Of a DNA stretch of 64,000 nucleotides, positions 1-12,250 are shown piece after piece. The position numbers and the translations under genes are program-made. Location: assembly GCA_019914995.1 (NCBI GenBank), contig CM034130.1, positions 8,990,001-9,054,000 of the forward strand, given 5' to 3'. The notes below the pieces were generated by a model, which saw only the letters and a program-made list of their open reading frames with translations, searched no databases and was not told the DNA's origin. Position 1 is the first letter of the stretch. Each line of letters begins with the position of its first letter. The stretch comes from Acanthochlamys bracteata (Eukaryota; Streptophyta; Magnoliopsida; Pandanales; Velloziaceae).

Positions 1-155
1 TAGTTTTTCACAAACAAAATATCGTTCTAGAATCCCATCAAGTTACAATTTCGTTTAACAAAAACGCTGCTTGATGATGTCGAGCTTATTATTCAAACAA
101 TTATCGAAAGAGAAAGGAAAAACAAAGAAGCAAACAAGCATATGAGAAAGTTTAC

Positions 156-517
156 CTCCACTCGGACTCTCCATAGTAGGGTGAGTAGTCATAGGTAGGT
201 CCTCTTTCTTGATGCAATTGAACATGAGCGCTGCTAATGTAGCAAATATCCCTAAGACAAAACAACCCAATTCCCCCAATTCAACTTTCGTTTCATTTCA
301 ACCTAGAGGATTTCTAATATCTCTTTCAAATTCTAACAGATCGAAGTCCATTAGTTGCTAATCGATGATGATACTATTTACCTGGGAGATAGTGGAGGAA
401 GGGGACAGAGGCGGAGCTACAAACGACGGCGTCGACCCAGAACCACCACCCAGCTCCGAACACCGCGCCGGCGACACCAGGAGCAATCACGCTCCACAAA
501 ACCCAGCAGTCGTCCAT
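156..517 (-). CDS. TMEM50-type small membrane protein, 5' part (two exons; gene runs off left edge)
   Basis: Two exons read on the minus strand. Exon 1 is 517-382, starting at the ATG at 515-517, and ends CCAG before a GT donor. Exon 2 is 251-156, with an AG acceptor at 253-252 and a GT donor at 155-154. The join restores the Gly codon in LHYLPG-IFATLAALMFNC. The protein starts MDDCW and carries APGVAGAVFGAGWWFWVDA, a signature of the eukaryotic transmembrane protein 50 family (UPF0220), which are small four-helix ER/Golgi membrane proteins of unclear function. Two helices are visible; the rest lies beyond base 1. A longer in-frame start at 604 exists, but the family normally begins at this Met. 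The family assignment is secure. The exon boundaries are inferred. Confidence 0.87.
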
Positions 518-849
518 TCGAATTTTCTTATAATCAATTGATATCTTGAACGCCGGCGAGATCAAAACACGAACACGCCGGCGAATTGGTTTGACGCAAG
601 TCACGTAACCGAGTAGTAGGTGCTCTTGTACAATTACAAATGTTGAAGGGGACTAGTACTAGTACCGAGTACTACGAGCTCTTAATTAAATTATTAATTA
701 ACGAATATTAACAAAGAAATAGAAGCTACCATAATCATCAGTTTATTAGGAAAAAGAAAAAAAGAAAATTCCATATCCTATTTTAATTATTGAGTTGATC
801 GATCTACACAATGTACAACGTCGACTTCACCAGAGAAAAAGAAACAAAT
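518..849. other. Intergenic spacer / TMEM50-type gene promoter and 5' UTR
   Basis: This spacer lies between the minus-strand TMEM50-type gene and the DREB2 relic. It contains a short AT-rich stretch at about 675-720 and GT/AC-rich direct motifs near 650-670 (repeated ACTAGT). No ORF or RNA gene was recognised. Confidence 0.5.
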
Positions 850-1455
850 TCGCCGGATGCGAAACGCTCCCCGCTACGTCCACGAGTTGGCGGAGATGAT
901 AAGCATAAACGATAACAACTTGATGAAAGACCAGCGAAGCGACGGCGGATGTCAACTGGTTCTCGAAAGGGTTGCATACGCGGCAAGGGAGGAGCCGAGA
1001 ATGTCATCTGCACCTACCATAGCGTTCTACATCAGACTTATTGGGCAAATTGGTCGCTGAGACCAAGGGACCTGATGATGCTCGGAATCAGGCTGGAACG
1101 TTCTCCACCGCCGACGAAGTTAGCTTTTGCCTACGATAAAGCTGCCCGTGTCATGTTTTTCCTCAAAGCTCAATCTTCCGGCAGATCGCCAGCCTTTTCC
1201 AAAGCTGGCGCCGCAGACGATGCAATCCAACAAAGACAGTTTTGAAGATGGTAACGAAGATTTCATGGAGCAATATCAGGAATAGATGTCTGTCAGATGA
1301 TTAGCGAACTATTAACCGAAGAACCTTCTTCTTGTAATAATGTGGGCGACTTTCATGCTTTCAATAGGCACGAAACCTCCGGTCCTGCTGCTGATCCGTT
1401 GGAATCGCTTGATGTTACGCCGCCGGTCGTCGTGATCACCAAAAAACAACCTTAA
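850..1455 (+). pseudogene. DREB2-type AP2/ERF transcription factor pseudogene
   Basis: Pieces of a DREB2-like protein follow one another in shifting frames. At about 949-1053 the piece KGCIRGKGGAEN matches the DREB2 sequence before the AP2 domain (KGCMKGKGGPEN-like) and runs into the start of the domain. A one-base loss after the second Trp codon near 1053 shifts to a frame reading LVAETKGPDDARN then AGTFSTADEV. A second shift near 1120 leads to AFAYDKAARVMF. Further shifts follow near 1160 and 1260. The tail then reads MISELLTEEPSSCNN, SLDVTPPVVVITKK and a stop at about 1453-1455, resembling DREB2 C-terminal acidic regions. Upstream, an in-frame TAA also interrupts the N-terminal basic region. 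Known DREB2 proteins activate drought and heat genes through DRE elements. Here several indels and stops make a functional product very unlikely. No intron arrangement was seen that repairs all the breaks. Confidence 0.8.
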
Positions 1456-2543
1456 CCATGCTGGCGATGACAGCTATAATATCTGAGCGGTTCCAAACTT
1501 ACTCGTTTCAAGTTAATAAATTAGGACAGTCATTAGTGGTATGGTAAATTTCATGTAAGATTCATGAATTTTATATAAATTCAGAGGTTATGCAGCTCAG
1601 GCATGTAATGGAAAAATATGTTATTCATTTAGCTGCCACCAATTTGTTTCAGTTGAAGCAGTTATGAACACATTCATGGAGATTTTAATGTATAAGGAAT
1701 ATGATTGAACACCACAATAGGGGACTGATTTACATGAGCATTTCACTCCTAGTACATAGTGGGTTAGTGGTCATCCTAAATTGGTTAGAGTCATAATTAA
1801 TTGTTACAAGCATACGCTTCATGCTCAGTGGGTCACCAAATATAATGAGGTAACATCCACAATCCCTGAGAGCAGATATGGTGAAACAACTTCATGCCTA
1901 GGTGAAATTAGATGAAAAACTGGAAATGCAAAAAGAAAGTTTGATGACTATTGGACTCTGCTGAGAGCACTTATTTTAAGAACAAAACAACTGAGGGCAC
2001 TATTTGTAGCCTTCCAATCATGTTTCTCTACATTGAGTTTGCTACTTTGGAAGCTTGATTTGGCCATAACATCAACTACTTTATTGAGTTTATGATATGT
2101 AATATTTTAAATTTTCTCATGATTTGAGAATTGCTTTTGCTGCAGAATTGGTTGGCTGTATTCAGGACATCGGTGCTTTTTTCTGCAGTGCGGCTGACTT
2201 CTAATAGCAGCAATATATACAGATTATCCACAGGCAAGTGGTGTGAATTCTTATATTTTCAATTGTGCTAAATGCTTCAACCGTGTAGAATTTCTTCTCT
2301 CAAAAGGATGGACCTTAGTAGGAACTAATGGCAAATTGGATACTAGTCTTGACTAGAGACAAAGCTATACTGAACCAGTTGCAGGTTGCTGCATCCCAGC
2401 ATTCTTAATCGTCGGTCATTATTCTGAATACATAGAAATCAGTTGAGAGGATTCCTCCTGCGTGCTTGACGCCCAGTCCAGTCAGCTTCAAGTTTACTTG
2501 GTGATGCGACTACTAAATTAAATGCTAGTGCAAGCAATGCATG

Positions 2544-2867
2544 TTATCTGCTTTCATAACGAGGAATAGGAAAAGTAAGAAGTTTATCTTCTAACTTCTT
2601 CCTTGTGTTAAAAAATGTATCCTCCAATGCTTTTTCATAAATAGCAACTGCCTTGTCCATGGAAGTTGTTATATCCATCAACCTTTTGGTCTTTTCGTGA
2701 TATATACTCCAGTTTTGTGAGAAGTGAATAACCAATATGATGCACAAGTGAAACATTTCAACCTTGTAACCATGATGTGGTAAAGTTTTTAAACTTTCCA
2801 AAGTATTTGAAATTCCTCCTACAGTTGTAATTCTAACTTTTGCATGTAAAGCCGCATAATCTTGAAC
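2544..2867 (-). other. Unrecognised minus-strand ORF (possible relic exon)
   Basis: A stop-to-stop reading frame of about 108 codons contains VQDYAALHAKVRITTVGG, then a hydrophobic stretch FHLCIILVIHF and a charged helical segment ending PIPRYESR. The composition looks protein-like (amphipathic helix, few low-complexity residues), and an AG acceptor-like site (CTGTAG) lies within it at about 2820. There is no convincing ATG near its start, no partner exon was found, and I do not recognise the family. It may be one exon of a decayed gene or a chance frame. Confidence 0.2.
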
Positions 2868-5153
2868 TTATGTTAGAAATCTTTAAGAACGAACAATGGT
2901 AATGTCCCCTCCTTGTGAACATCTAAATTTGATCTTGGTTGCATTAGGGGAAATTTTGGGGGTGAAACTCTTTCTGTAAGTATTAATTTTGGCTTAGGAA
3001 TCTGAGCAATAATCTTTTTGAGCTTGTTAGGGCATGAAATGTGTAATTGTGCTAATGCTCTTAAGTGGATGCCTGTTTAGCACTAAGTAAATATCAATTA
3101 TCAATACTGTCTTTGTTTTGTAATTATTGCCTATATTTGCATTGACATTCACTTTTATAGATTAACTTTTTCATCCACTATTGAATTGAATGATATATGT
3201 AGTTTTCCTGCGGATAAATCTTATGTTGGATTATGATATTTAGGTACTTGCAATACTTTTCCTGCATGTTTTGAGTTTGAACTTTGATTAGTAGATTATA
3301 AGTTGAAACAAGGTCTTAGATATTCCTTTTGTTGGATAGATGCTAGAATTCAGATCTCATCTGGTAACCAAAGAATCATAGATGGGATGAAGGTTTGATT
3401 ATCTTTCTTAAATGCGATACATACCCATTTTAATCAATAAATTCCTTAAAGGTTGAAGGTCACTCTATTGCTAGTGCAAAGAAATGGTAGTCCAGCTGCT
3501 GAGCGAAAACTTCTGAATACCTTATAGATCAAAGTTGCACTCATATTAAACATTTAGATATGGTCCTTTTACGAATATTGCTCATTAGATGTATGCCAAA
3601 TATAACTTTGTTCTATTGTATATCCATTGGCTTGCCTTTATGGAAGATATACTATGAGCCCCTAATTTCTGCTTTAGATCATTATCAGCATTTATGAATA
3701 TACGTTTAGCATATATTTTGATCCAGCATCACGGACATTATTCTTAACTGTGATTGTACTCTTGATGTTGCCCAAAATAATAGTCATAATAGTGATTGTC
3801 TGATTAGGCTTGGGGTATGAGATCATTAGTCCATAATCAAACTCTTATAGATCCTATTGCTAGAAAAGCCTGCATCTTATCCTGAGTTTTACTTTTACAC
3901 TATTCCCAAAATTAAGAATATAAAAGGAGAAGCATTGTGACAAAAGAACAATAATCATTGGATTGCTAGATTAAGTTCTGGTTATTTTCCTGTCTTTTTC
4001 CCGCACCAATTGAGCCTTGTCAAGCTATGCAGACTAGGAGGAGTCTTTATTTCGTCACTACTTGAAATTAAGGAGATGAATGAATCAAGAAGAATCTTAA
4101 AGTACCAGTGCATCTTTTCATCTTAAAGGAGACCATTTATTCATGCAACAATGAAAGTAGTGATTTATTTGACTAGACAAATAATGGTCATTGTATGTAA
4201 TTTTTTGGGATGAGCTTGTTTCAGGGTCGATTTTCAAGCATTACTGCCTTCTTGTGTTGATAATTATAAACTGCATATTATTTTACTAGCCAAGGTCCTT
4301 TCAAGCCCTTTCAGTTAAGTGTTCACTCCTTTCCATTTCACTTCAAGCTCAATCTTTAGCTAGAATTTTCTGATAGAAGTGAGAAGAAACAATGCCGTGC
4401 AGTTCCTGCTGTTTCGCTTCCAGCTTCTATCGTTGGGAGTTAGCCGCTTAGTATGTTTCTACTAAATTGTTCCTGTAACCAATTGATTTTTGTAAACCGT
4501 TAGCAGTAGTAGTCCTATGCATGTGCCTCCAAACAGTATGAATAAATGAAATGAATATATTTTCTTCTCTAACTATTTCGTCCTAGAAGAACAAACTCAC
4601 CAAAACCCAAAGTGTCAAGTATCTTCAAGCTGGAAAGAAGATTTTTGTTAGATGGAGAAAGGACAAGACCACCTTATGTAATTGCAGGTTTTAAATGAAT
4701 ATTTTAGGTTGTGCTCATTGAAATCGCGTCATCTGCACTATAAAAGTCTTTGTACTGCTGCCGCAGTTGCTGTTCGTTCATGCATCAACGAAGTTCATAA
4801 TTGAGGCTTTTGTGAGATGCGACACCCACCTCCTAATGTTTATAATAGAATAGCTATTTGTGACATGTAGTCAAAATGAACTTGAAGATTATAATTATAC
4901 TCTGTATCGTTGTTTAAGTCATTTCCTGTGTGCAGTTTGCTATATAAATTAATGATAAAAATCTTCGCGGTTCTTGTTATATCTAGCTTTGATAGATTGT
5001 TTCGACATTGAGCTCATGGATCTTCAGTTCAAAGGAAAAGAATTGCATCAGGCCAATGCTTTTAAAAGCGTGCTAAACCACAGTGGTCGATTTTTTTTAA
5101 GGAAGATATTTGGCTGCTTTTTTCACTGCATTAGATTGGATACTGCAGATGTG

Positions 5154-5618
5154 CTAGTATTTTAAAGCCATCATAATGATGGTGAACATCATGCTGAACT
5201 GGATTACCCGTGACTTAAGTTCTGGTGCAGGCACGCATAGAGCCGATGGCTTCGTTATTTTGGGCGTAGATTTTATGATTGTGAAGAAAAAAATAGGTCC
5301 AGGAAGAATTTTCAGTTGTTTTATTACGTTCTCGCACTGTTCCAGCTTTTCTATCTGGATATCAATCTCCTTAGTAGTGATGTGGATGAAAATACTATTA
5401 TTGGTAGAAATTTGAGCTGATGAAAATTCAAGGGCAACTGGCACAGTGGTGAATGGGTGGTTGATTTCAGTGTGTGTGAATCGTCTACGTATTAAGAGAT
5501 TGTCCATAACTAAATGATTGAGCTGGAATGAAGTATAAGCGATTGAAAGGAGTAAATTGAGATCTGTCTGAAAGAAACAGAGAGTGCTGTGCCAACGTTT
5601 TGCTTTTCCTTTATTCAT
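5154..5618 (-). other. Unrecognised 154-codon ORF, possibly spurious
   Basis: An ATG-initiated frame of 154 codons lies in moderately AT-rich DNA. It includes ITTKEIDIQIEKLEQCEN, which could form a short coiled coil, followed by a Pro- and Ile-rich part. No family was recognised and no promoter or splice context supports expression. The length is somewhat unusual for chance in this composition, but it stands alone. Confidence 0.15.
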
Positions 5619-6189
5619 GCGTTATTCAGTACAGCATATCTTTCTGTGATGATGATGGTAAGTCAACACTTCATTTGGCTACTTCTACTGAAGTGTGCTC
5701 AATTTTTCAGGCATTAGTATCAATGGTTTTTATCTGATTGTCAACAAGATGGAGATGATCAGAGCATGATTGCAACTAAAGCAGAGAGTGCGGTACCAGA
5801 TGGCATAAGGATATTATAATTAATATCAGGATTCTGGTAAGAGTAATTTGTTGGACTGGTTTTTTCTGTTAATAGTAAGTAATACTTGTTGTTATTAATC
5901 TGTGTATTGCTGAGTGCCTATATTGAATATTTGGTACTTGCAATTCTGAATCTGTAACCTTGTAACTACTGTTTTAATTATATTGAAACTCAAACTAAAC
6001 TAACCTCCATATCTCGAAAGATATTACAGAGTCACTTATGCACTAGACTTGTGGGCTACTGCGATCTAACTGAAAACCTCTATTTAAGTTCAGTTCTGCG
6101 GCTTCTACCATTTGCATCCTCAAGACGATCTTCTCAAACTCTTGTCGTGTGTTTATATGTTTCCAACTTAGAAATGTTTGGGAATACTT

Positions 6190-6640
6190 ATGAAAATTTT
6201 TTTTTTAGAAACGGAGATAAAATTTATTTTATTTCAAAAAATTAAGCTATATTTTATACATAAAATAAATAATAAAAATATATAATAATAAAAATTTAAG
6301 TCGTAATTTTTTTATTTTTAAAATAAATTTTGTAAAATATTGTAAAAATTTTATTGAAAAAATATGAAGTTAAAAAATTGAAAAGTGCTTTTGTGAAAAT
6401 CAATGCTAAACACATTACTGCTTTTTGCGGCTATATAAAAACATTGTTTATACCAAATTATTCTATATTCTTTCAAATTTTTATTTTTTAAAAAATCTTC
6501 TACCGTACTTCAAAAAAATTTTAAAATAAAAAATTTCAATAAATTGCAGATTAAATAATCATATATAAGTTTATTTTTCAAAAAATTTAAAAACATTTTT
6601 AGAAAACTTTACTTTTAAGTAATTCTAAGCTATTCCTAAA
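6190..6640. repeat. AT-rich block, possible degenerate MITE
   Basis: About 450 bp consist almost only of A/T runs (AAAATTT, TTTAAAA) between more balanced flanks. The left side contains GAAATGTTTGGGAATAC and the interior near 6400 contains CTAAACACATTAC. In reverse complement the latter partly matches the left motif, as a decayed terminal inverted repeat would. No target duplication was found. Similar blocks recur at 22020-22440, 23165-23400, 35205-35640, 38160-38395, 43000-43260, 52000-52215 and 56520-56900. Confidence 0.35.
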
Positions 6641-7242
6641 ATATGGAACTTGAGATAGAATATTTACCAAGATTTGCACTACGTCACAAATCTTTAAGAA
6701 GCACAAGTCTTTGGAACACAACTTCATGACTATTGTCATGTCTTAGTTTTGTGTCCCCTGATTGACCTCATCTGGCACTAGGTCCTAACTTTTGGTTAGT
6801 GCTTTTAGGTGATGGTACGATATGCTGTTTATATTTTTATATATAATGGCATGACATTGGAGCCCATATAATTGCTTAATCGTGGAACATTCTCATTATG
6901 TCCAACTCTAGTGTTTGTTGAAATGCACAATCTGTAGTCCTTTATAGTTTATATCAACCAAAACGAAAGAAAAAAAGAAATAAGGAAAGAAATAGAAATA
7001 GCAAAAGCATTGAGAAGTTGAGCTGTTCACTAGAGAATTCTCCGTACTATTAGTACTGATCATAAATTGTCACCTATATAAAAACAATTGAGGAATTGTT
7101 TCAAAATATTTTTCAACTTCTTTTATTTTAATTTTTTAATAAAAATTTTATAATATTTATAGTGTTTAATTTAAAAAATATAAAAATTTTAGGTGATATT
7201 AGTATTTATTATTATTTTTTAAAAAAAATTTACGTGATATTA

Positions 7243-7279
7243 GTACTAGATGTCAAGGTTTAATCTTGACATCTAGTAC
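7243..7279. repeat. Perfect 15-bp inverted repeat with 7-nt loop
   Basis: The arms GTACTAGATGTCAAG (7243-7257) and CTTGACATCTAGTAC (7265-7279) are exact reverse complements around a 7-base loop. It lies immediately after an AT-rich block and about 290 bp before the copia element. It could be a transposon remnant or an extrudable hairpin. It is not followed by a T-run, so terminator-like behaviour is not suggested. Confidence 0.75.
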
Positions 7280-7570
7280 AAATACTTCGTTAGTGCTTGT
7301 TAACTTTTAACTTTATGAGACAAATGCAAAATTGCTTTTGTTGCTTCTTCTTGCTACACAGCCGCAGTTCAACAATTTATTCAATCTACAGCCTCTATAA
7401 ATTTGTCTTGTCTCGTCTTTTATAATTTATGAGTGCATAATAAACAAAGGGTATATATGCATGCCCCAACATGTAGTCCTTTGTGTTAAATAAGCAATTA
7501 GAATGAAATGCAAAAGTTAGGAAAATTTTTAATGTATGCAAGGAAATTAAATCTTGTAGTTTGTCCTAAT

Positions 7571-8090
7571 TGTTAGACATTATAAATCACTATATAAATT
7601 AGTGATTAACAAATTAAATATGTATTTATATTGGAACGCTAAATAATTAAGGAAGATAAAACACCACCCATGAAATTGGAAGGTTAAAGAAGTTGAAGTA
7701 TCATGGAAAATCAAATGACTCAATTAATGGAAAAGTTTGGAAAATCAAGAGTCTTTTTGGCACACTATATATATAGATAAGAAGTACTTATTTGAAGCAT
7801 CAATCATACGATTCACAACATCAAGTGTGAGAGATAGAAGTAAAGTATTCTAGTTAGAAGGTTTACTTATAGTGTAATACAAGAGTTTGTAATTACTTTG
7901 AATTAGTGATTTTTTTGAAGGCTAGTTTGCTTTTCTGTGAAATTTTTCTCGTTTTTTCTCACGTAATTCTCTTGTGTTTGTGTTTGTTTTGCTTTTTTCT
8001 CAATTCTTTTATTGCTTACGCAAGATCTTTTAGTGTGTTTATATTTCCGCTGTGTATATCGACAACCAAACACACTCGCTATTTCTAACA
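7571..8090 (+). repeat. 5' LTR of the copia element
   Basis: The LTR is 520 bp with TG...CA ends. A TATA-like run (CTATATATATAG) lies at about 7764-7776. It pairs with the 3' LTR at 12263-12770 and carries a segment of about 12 bp (near TACTTATTTGAAG, after the TATA run) that the 3' copy lacks. Confidence 0.96.
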
Positions 8091-8092
8091 AG

Positions 8093-8105
8093 TGGCATTA
8101 GAGCC
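8093..8105 (+). other. Primer-binding site (initiator Met-tRNA type)
   Basis: TGGCATTAGAGCC starts two bases after the 5' LTR. It differs at two positions from the common plant copia PBS TGGTATCAGAGCC. Confidence 0.8.
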
Positions 8106-8119
8106 ATTGGTTTGTTGCG

Positions 8120-11100
8120 ATGGCTAGCAAATACGAGATTGAGAAGTTCAATGGGAGCAACTACATATTGTGGAGAGCAAGACTATTGGCGGTTCTTGTA
8201 AAGGAGAACTGTTTGGGAGCATTAGAGAATCGACCAAGTGATCTTCTAGAAGAAAGATGGCAGAAGATTGAGCGAAATGCTTTGGCACACATTCATCTTA
8301 TCTTGGCCGATGATATCTTACTGAGTGTACTGAAAAAAAAGACCGCAAAGGAGGTATGGGAGAAGCTGGAAAAGACTTATGCTAAGAAGTCACCGCAACA
8401 TGCCATTTTCTTAATGAGAAAGATATATTTTCTACGCATGTTGAACTCAGCTTCTACTTCAGAGCACTTGGGTTCATTGGAGACTTTGTTTTCTAAATTG
8501 ATAACGTTAGGAAAGAAGATAGAGATCAATTAACGTACCTTGATCCTTCTACAAAGCCTTCCCGATTCCTATGACCAGGTAGTGATCAACCTCACTAGTA
8601 CGACTGATATAGATTCTCTAATTTATGATGAGGTAGCAGCAGCTGTTTTTTAGGAAGAAGGTCGCCGCAAACGCAAACAAGAGATTATACCTGGTGGGCA
8701 CCAAGCTGAAGCCTTATTGATTGCACAAGATAGCTTGGGTAAGAAACGGAAATTCAAAAACGGCTCTGGACAGAAGAAAAACAAGCGACAGGTGAAGTGG
8801 TATACCTGTGAAAAGTTTGGACATTTCAAAAGAGAATGTAAGACCATGACAAATAAGGTTGGAGGTACGGATTCCTCGAAGTCCCTTGCTTGTGTGGCGT
8901 ACAACTCTGATGATGGTGAGGCTCTAGTGGGAGAGACGGTGGTTGCGTCCAAACTCTCAGATGATTGGATCTTAGACTTGGGAGCATTATGGCACATGAC
9001 TTCTACAAGAGATTTGTTTCATCACTATAAAGTTATTTCTGGAGGTGCCGTGCGGATGGGAAATGGACAAGTCCTTGAAGTTGCTGGAGTCGGTTCCATC
9101 AAGCTTAGAGCAAATGATGAAAATGTATGCATCATCAATAAGGTACGTCATGTACTTGGTCTTACAAATAATTTATTGTCTTTAGGACAACTGGATGACC
9201 TAGGCTGCAAGACTCGTGTTGGAAGCGGGATTATGGAGGTCATTAAAAACGGGCAGAAGATCTTGGAAGCCAAAAAGATTGACTCAAATCTATATAAGGT
9301 GCGTGGGGTGACACTGATGCATGGAGAAGTTTGTGTTGCATCAAGCAACATTGAGGATATTACGCGAGTGTGGAATCTGAAATTAGGACATATCTCGGAA
9401 CGTGGTTTGAAGATCCTCAGTGATCGGAAACTTCTGTCAAGATTATCCGACGTAAAGTTACCATTTTGCGAGGAATGTGTCACCGGTAAGCAGCATTGGG
9501 CAAAGTTTGGGAGATCAGTTTTCAGAGCCACAGACAAACTTGACTTGGTTCACTCGGATGTGTGGGAGTCACCGCAACTATCTCTTGGTGGTGCTAAATA
9601 TTTTGTTTCATTTATTGATGATTTTTTCAGAAGAAGTTGAGTGTTCCCAATCCGAAGGAAGTCGGAAGTCTTTGAGGTGTTCAAGTTCTTCAAAGTCCAG
9701 GTGGAATTTGATTCCAGCAGCAGGATCAAGTGCCTTAGATCGGACAATGGTGGAGAATACAACGGTGCGGAGTTTGTTACTCTCTTACCATAAGAAGGGA
9801 TAAAAAGACAGTCAACGGTGGCTTACACGCCTTAGCAGAATGAAGTAGCTGAACGATTCAATTGAACACTAGCTGAGCGGGTACGTGCTATGCTACAAGG
9901 GGCTGATCTGTCACATAATTTTTGAGCAGAAGCAGTCAAGACTGCTTGCTATGTGTTGAATCGTTCTACTGCCATTGATTTGAAAATTCCAATAGAATTG
10001 TGGACTGGTGCCACTGTTGATTATTCTCGTCTGTATATTTTTGGTTGTCCGGTGTATGTGATGTATAATGCCAAGGAAAGAACCAAGTTGGATCCAAAGT
10101 CCAGAAGATGCCTATTCTTAGGATATGATGAAGATATTTTGGGGTATCGTTTATGAGATCCCACTGCCCATAAAGTTATCTTCAGCAGGGATGTCATCTT
10201 TGCGGAGGACCAGCTGCAAAGAGTGACTTATAGTGATGATGCAAGAGAGAAGGAGGCTCACTCCCAGTGATGACCACATCGGTATTGGAGGAGAATGATG
10301 AAAAAAACGATCCTAATCTGAGCCTATACTAGCGGATGAGCACATAGAAGAGGATGGAGTTCACAGGCCTACGTCCCTTAGGCGTTCAACTCGTAAGAGA
10401 AAACACCTGAGAGGTATGAGGACTATTTTATGGAGTTACCTCAATCTGTATATTGCTTATTTATAGAGAAAGTAGAGCCATCTTCTCTCAAAAAAGCGCT
10501 GAAGAGTTCAGATGCGTCTCTGTGGATGGAAGCTATGCAGGAATAGCTTGAGGCGCTTCATAAAAATAGGACATTGGAGCTGGTACCTCTGCCCAAAGGC
10601 CGTAAGGCTATTGGAAATAAATTGGTCTACAAGATCAAGCGAGGCAGCAATGATCAAATAGAACGGTATCGTGCTCGGCTGGTGGTGAAAGGCTACGCAC
10701 AGAAGGAAAGGATCGACTTTGATGAGATCTTCTCTCTAGTGGTACGTTTAACAATTATTTGTGTGGTCTTAGCACTGTGTGCATTATCGGATCTCCATCT
10801 TGAACATCTCGATGTGAAGACGACGTTCTTGCACGGAGAGCTCGAAAAGGAGATATATATGATCCAGCCAGAAGGCTTTGCCGTTAAAGACAGGGAGGAT
10901 CTGGTTTGTCGGTTGGCCAAATCTCTTTATGGGGGGCTTAACAAGCACCGCAGTGTTGGTATAAGAGATTTGATTCTTGTATCGGGAGCCTTGGATACAG
11001 CAAGCTTGTCTCAGACTCTTGTGTGTACATCAAGAGATTTGAGGGAGGTGAGTTTGTCATCTTGCTGCTGTATGTGGATGATATGCTTGTAGCAGATCCA

Positions 11101-12106
11101 AACATGGATCGTATCCAATAATTGAAGGCTCAATTGGCTAGTGAATTCGATACCAAGGACTTGGGGCCGGCAAACAGAATCTTAGGGATGCAGATATAGC
11201 GAGATAGAGGCAATAGAGAGATTCGACTGTCTCAGGCTAGCTATCTGAGGAAAGTGTTGGAGCGGTTCAACATGTATGGTGGTAAGCCGATGTCTACCCC
11301 ACTCTCTATTAGTTTCAAACTATCCTCTTTGTTATCCCCTAACCAGGAGTAAGAGAGGATAGAGATGTCTCAGATACCATATCCAGCAGCAGTAGGAAGC
11401 CTAATGTATGCCATGATTTGCACTCGGCCTGACATTGCACATGCAGTGGGAGTGGTAAGTAGATTCATGACATGTCCTGGCATTGAGCATTGGAAGACGG
11501 TAAAGAGGATCCTTCGGTTTGTGAAATGAACCTTGAATACTGCATTGTGTTACAAAGGATCTGATTTTGTTGTCAAAGGGTTTATTGATGCAGACTACGT
11601 AGGTGATTTGGATATGAGAAAATCTACCTCTGGTTATGTGTTTATTCTTGCAGGTGGTGCTGTCAGTTTGGTGTTCTAAATTACAGTCCGTGGTAGCTCT
11701 ATCTACAACGAAAGTTGAGTATATGGCAGCAATACATGCATGTAATGAAGGGGTCTGGATGAAGAGACTGTTGGAAGAATTTGGGCAAAAACATGAGACT
11801 CTATCTCTGTTTTGTGATAGCCTAAGTGCATTGCATCTTGCAAAAAACCCAGCACTTTATTCCAGAACAAAACACATAGATATTTAGTATCATTACGTAC
11901 GGGAGGTGGTTTCCTATGGGAGCATTGATATGCTCATGATTTCTACCAAAGGGAATCCTGCGGATGCCTTAACTAGGGTGGTAACTCTTGACAAGTTTTT
12001 ATTTTGTAGATCTCTGTATGGAATCACAATGGAGAACAGCATTGGATGTGACAAGAAAGCCGAAAGAAAATCATTTCAAGATAGCAATGAAACCGAGAGA
12101 AGATAG
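8120..12106 (+). pseudogene. Broken gag-pol coding region of the copia element
   Basis: Gag begins at the ATG at 8120 (MASKYEIEKFNGSNYILWRA) and stays open to a stop at 8533. An open stretch at 8717-9640 carries a zinc knuckle (about 8798-8839), a protease motif (8960-9000), the pre-integrase zinc region and the start of the integrase core. Fragments at 9953-10156 belong to late integrase. The stretch 10574-11092 carries the reverse transcriptase N-half. The YVDD box is at 11071-11082, and RNase H fragments lie at 11636-11887. Besides stops and shifts, key sites are changed: the first Cys of the CX2C knuckle reads Trp, the protease DSG reads DLG, and the first His of the integrase zinc motif reads Asn. 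These point to a long-dead copy. Confidence 0.92.
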
Positions 12107-12250
12107 ACAACGATATGAGGTAAAGAAAGTCAGCTAGCATGCGTGTTACCCCTACTCCTCTCAGTCGTATCTATTTTTAGTGTTATCGAATTTTGACACT
12201 TACGTATCGGTTTCTTGTTATTCTTAGATTGCAATTTACAAAGTATCTTT

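Larger units (their letters stand above)
1456..7570. other. Gene-poor intergenic region
   Basis: No confidently recognised gene was found over about 6.1 kb. The part from 1500 to 6000 has ordinary composition with scattered intron-like features but no ORF matching a known family; two minus-strand ORFs are listed separately. From about 6190 to 6640 and 7080 to 7235 the sequence becomes very AT-rich (runs of AAAATTTT type), like the other AT blocks in this window. A perfect hairpin lies at 7243-7279. The region ends at the copia insertion site. Confidence 0.5.
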
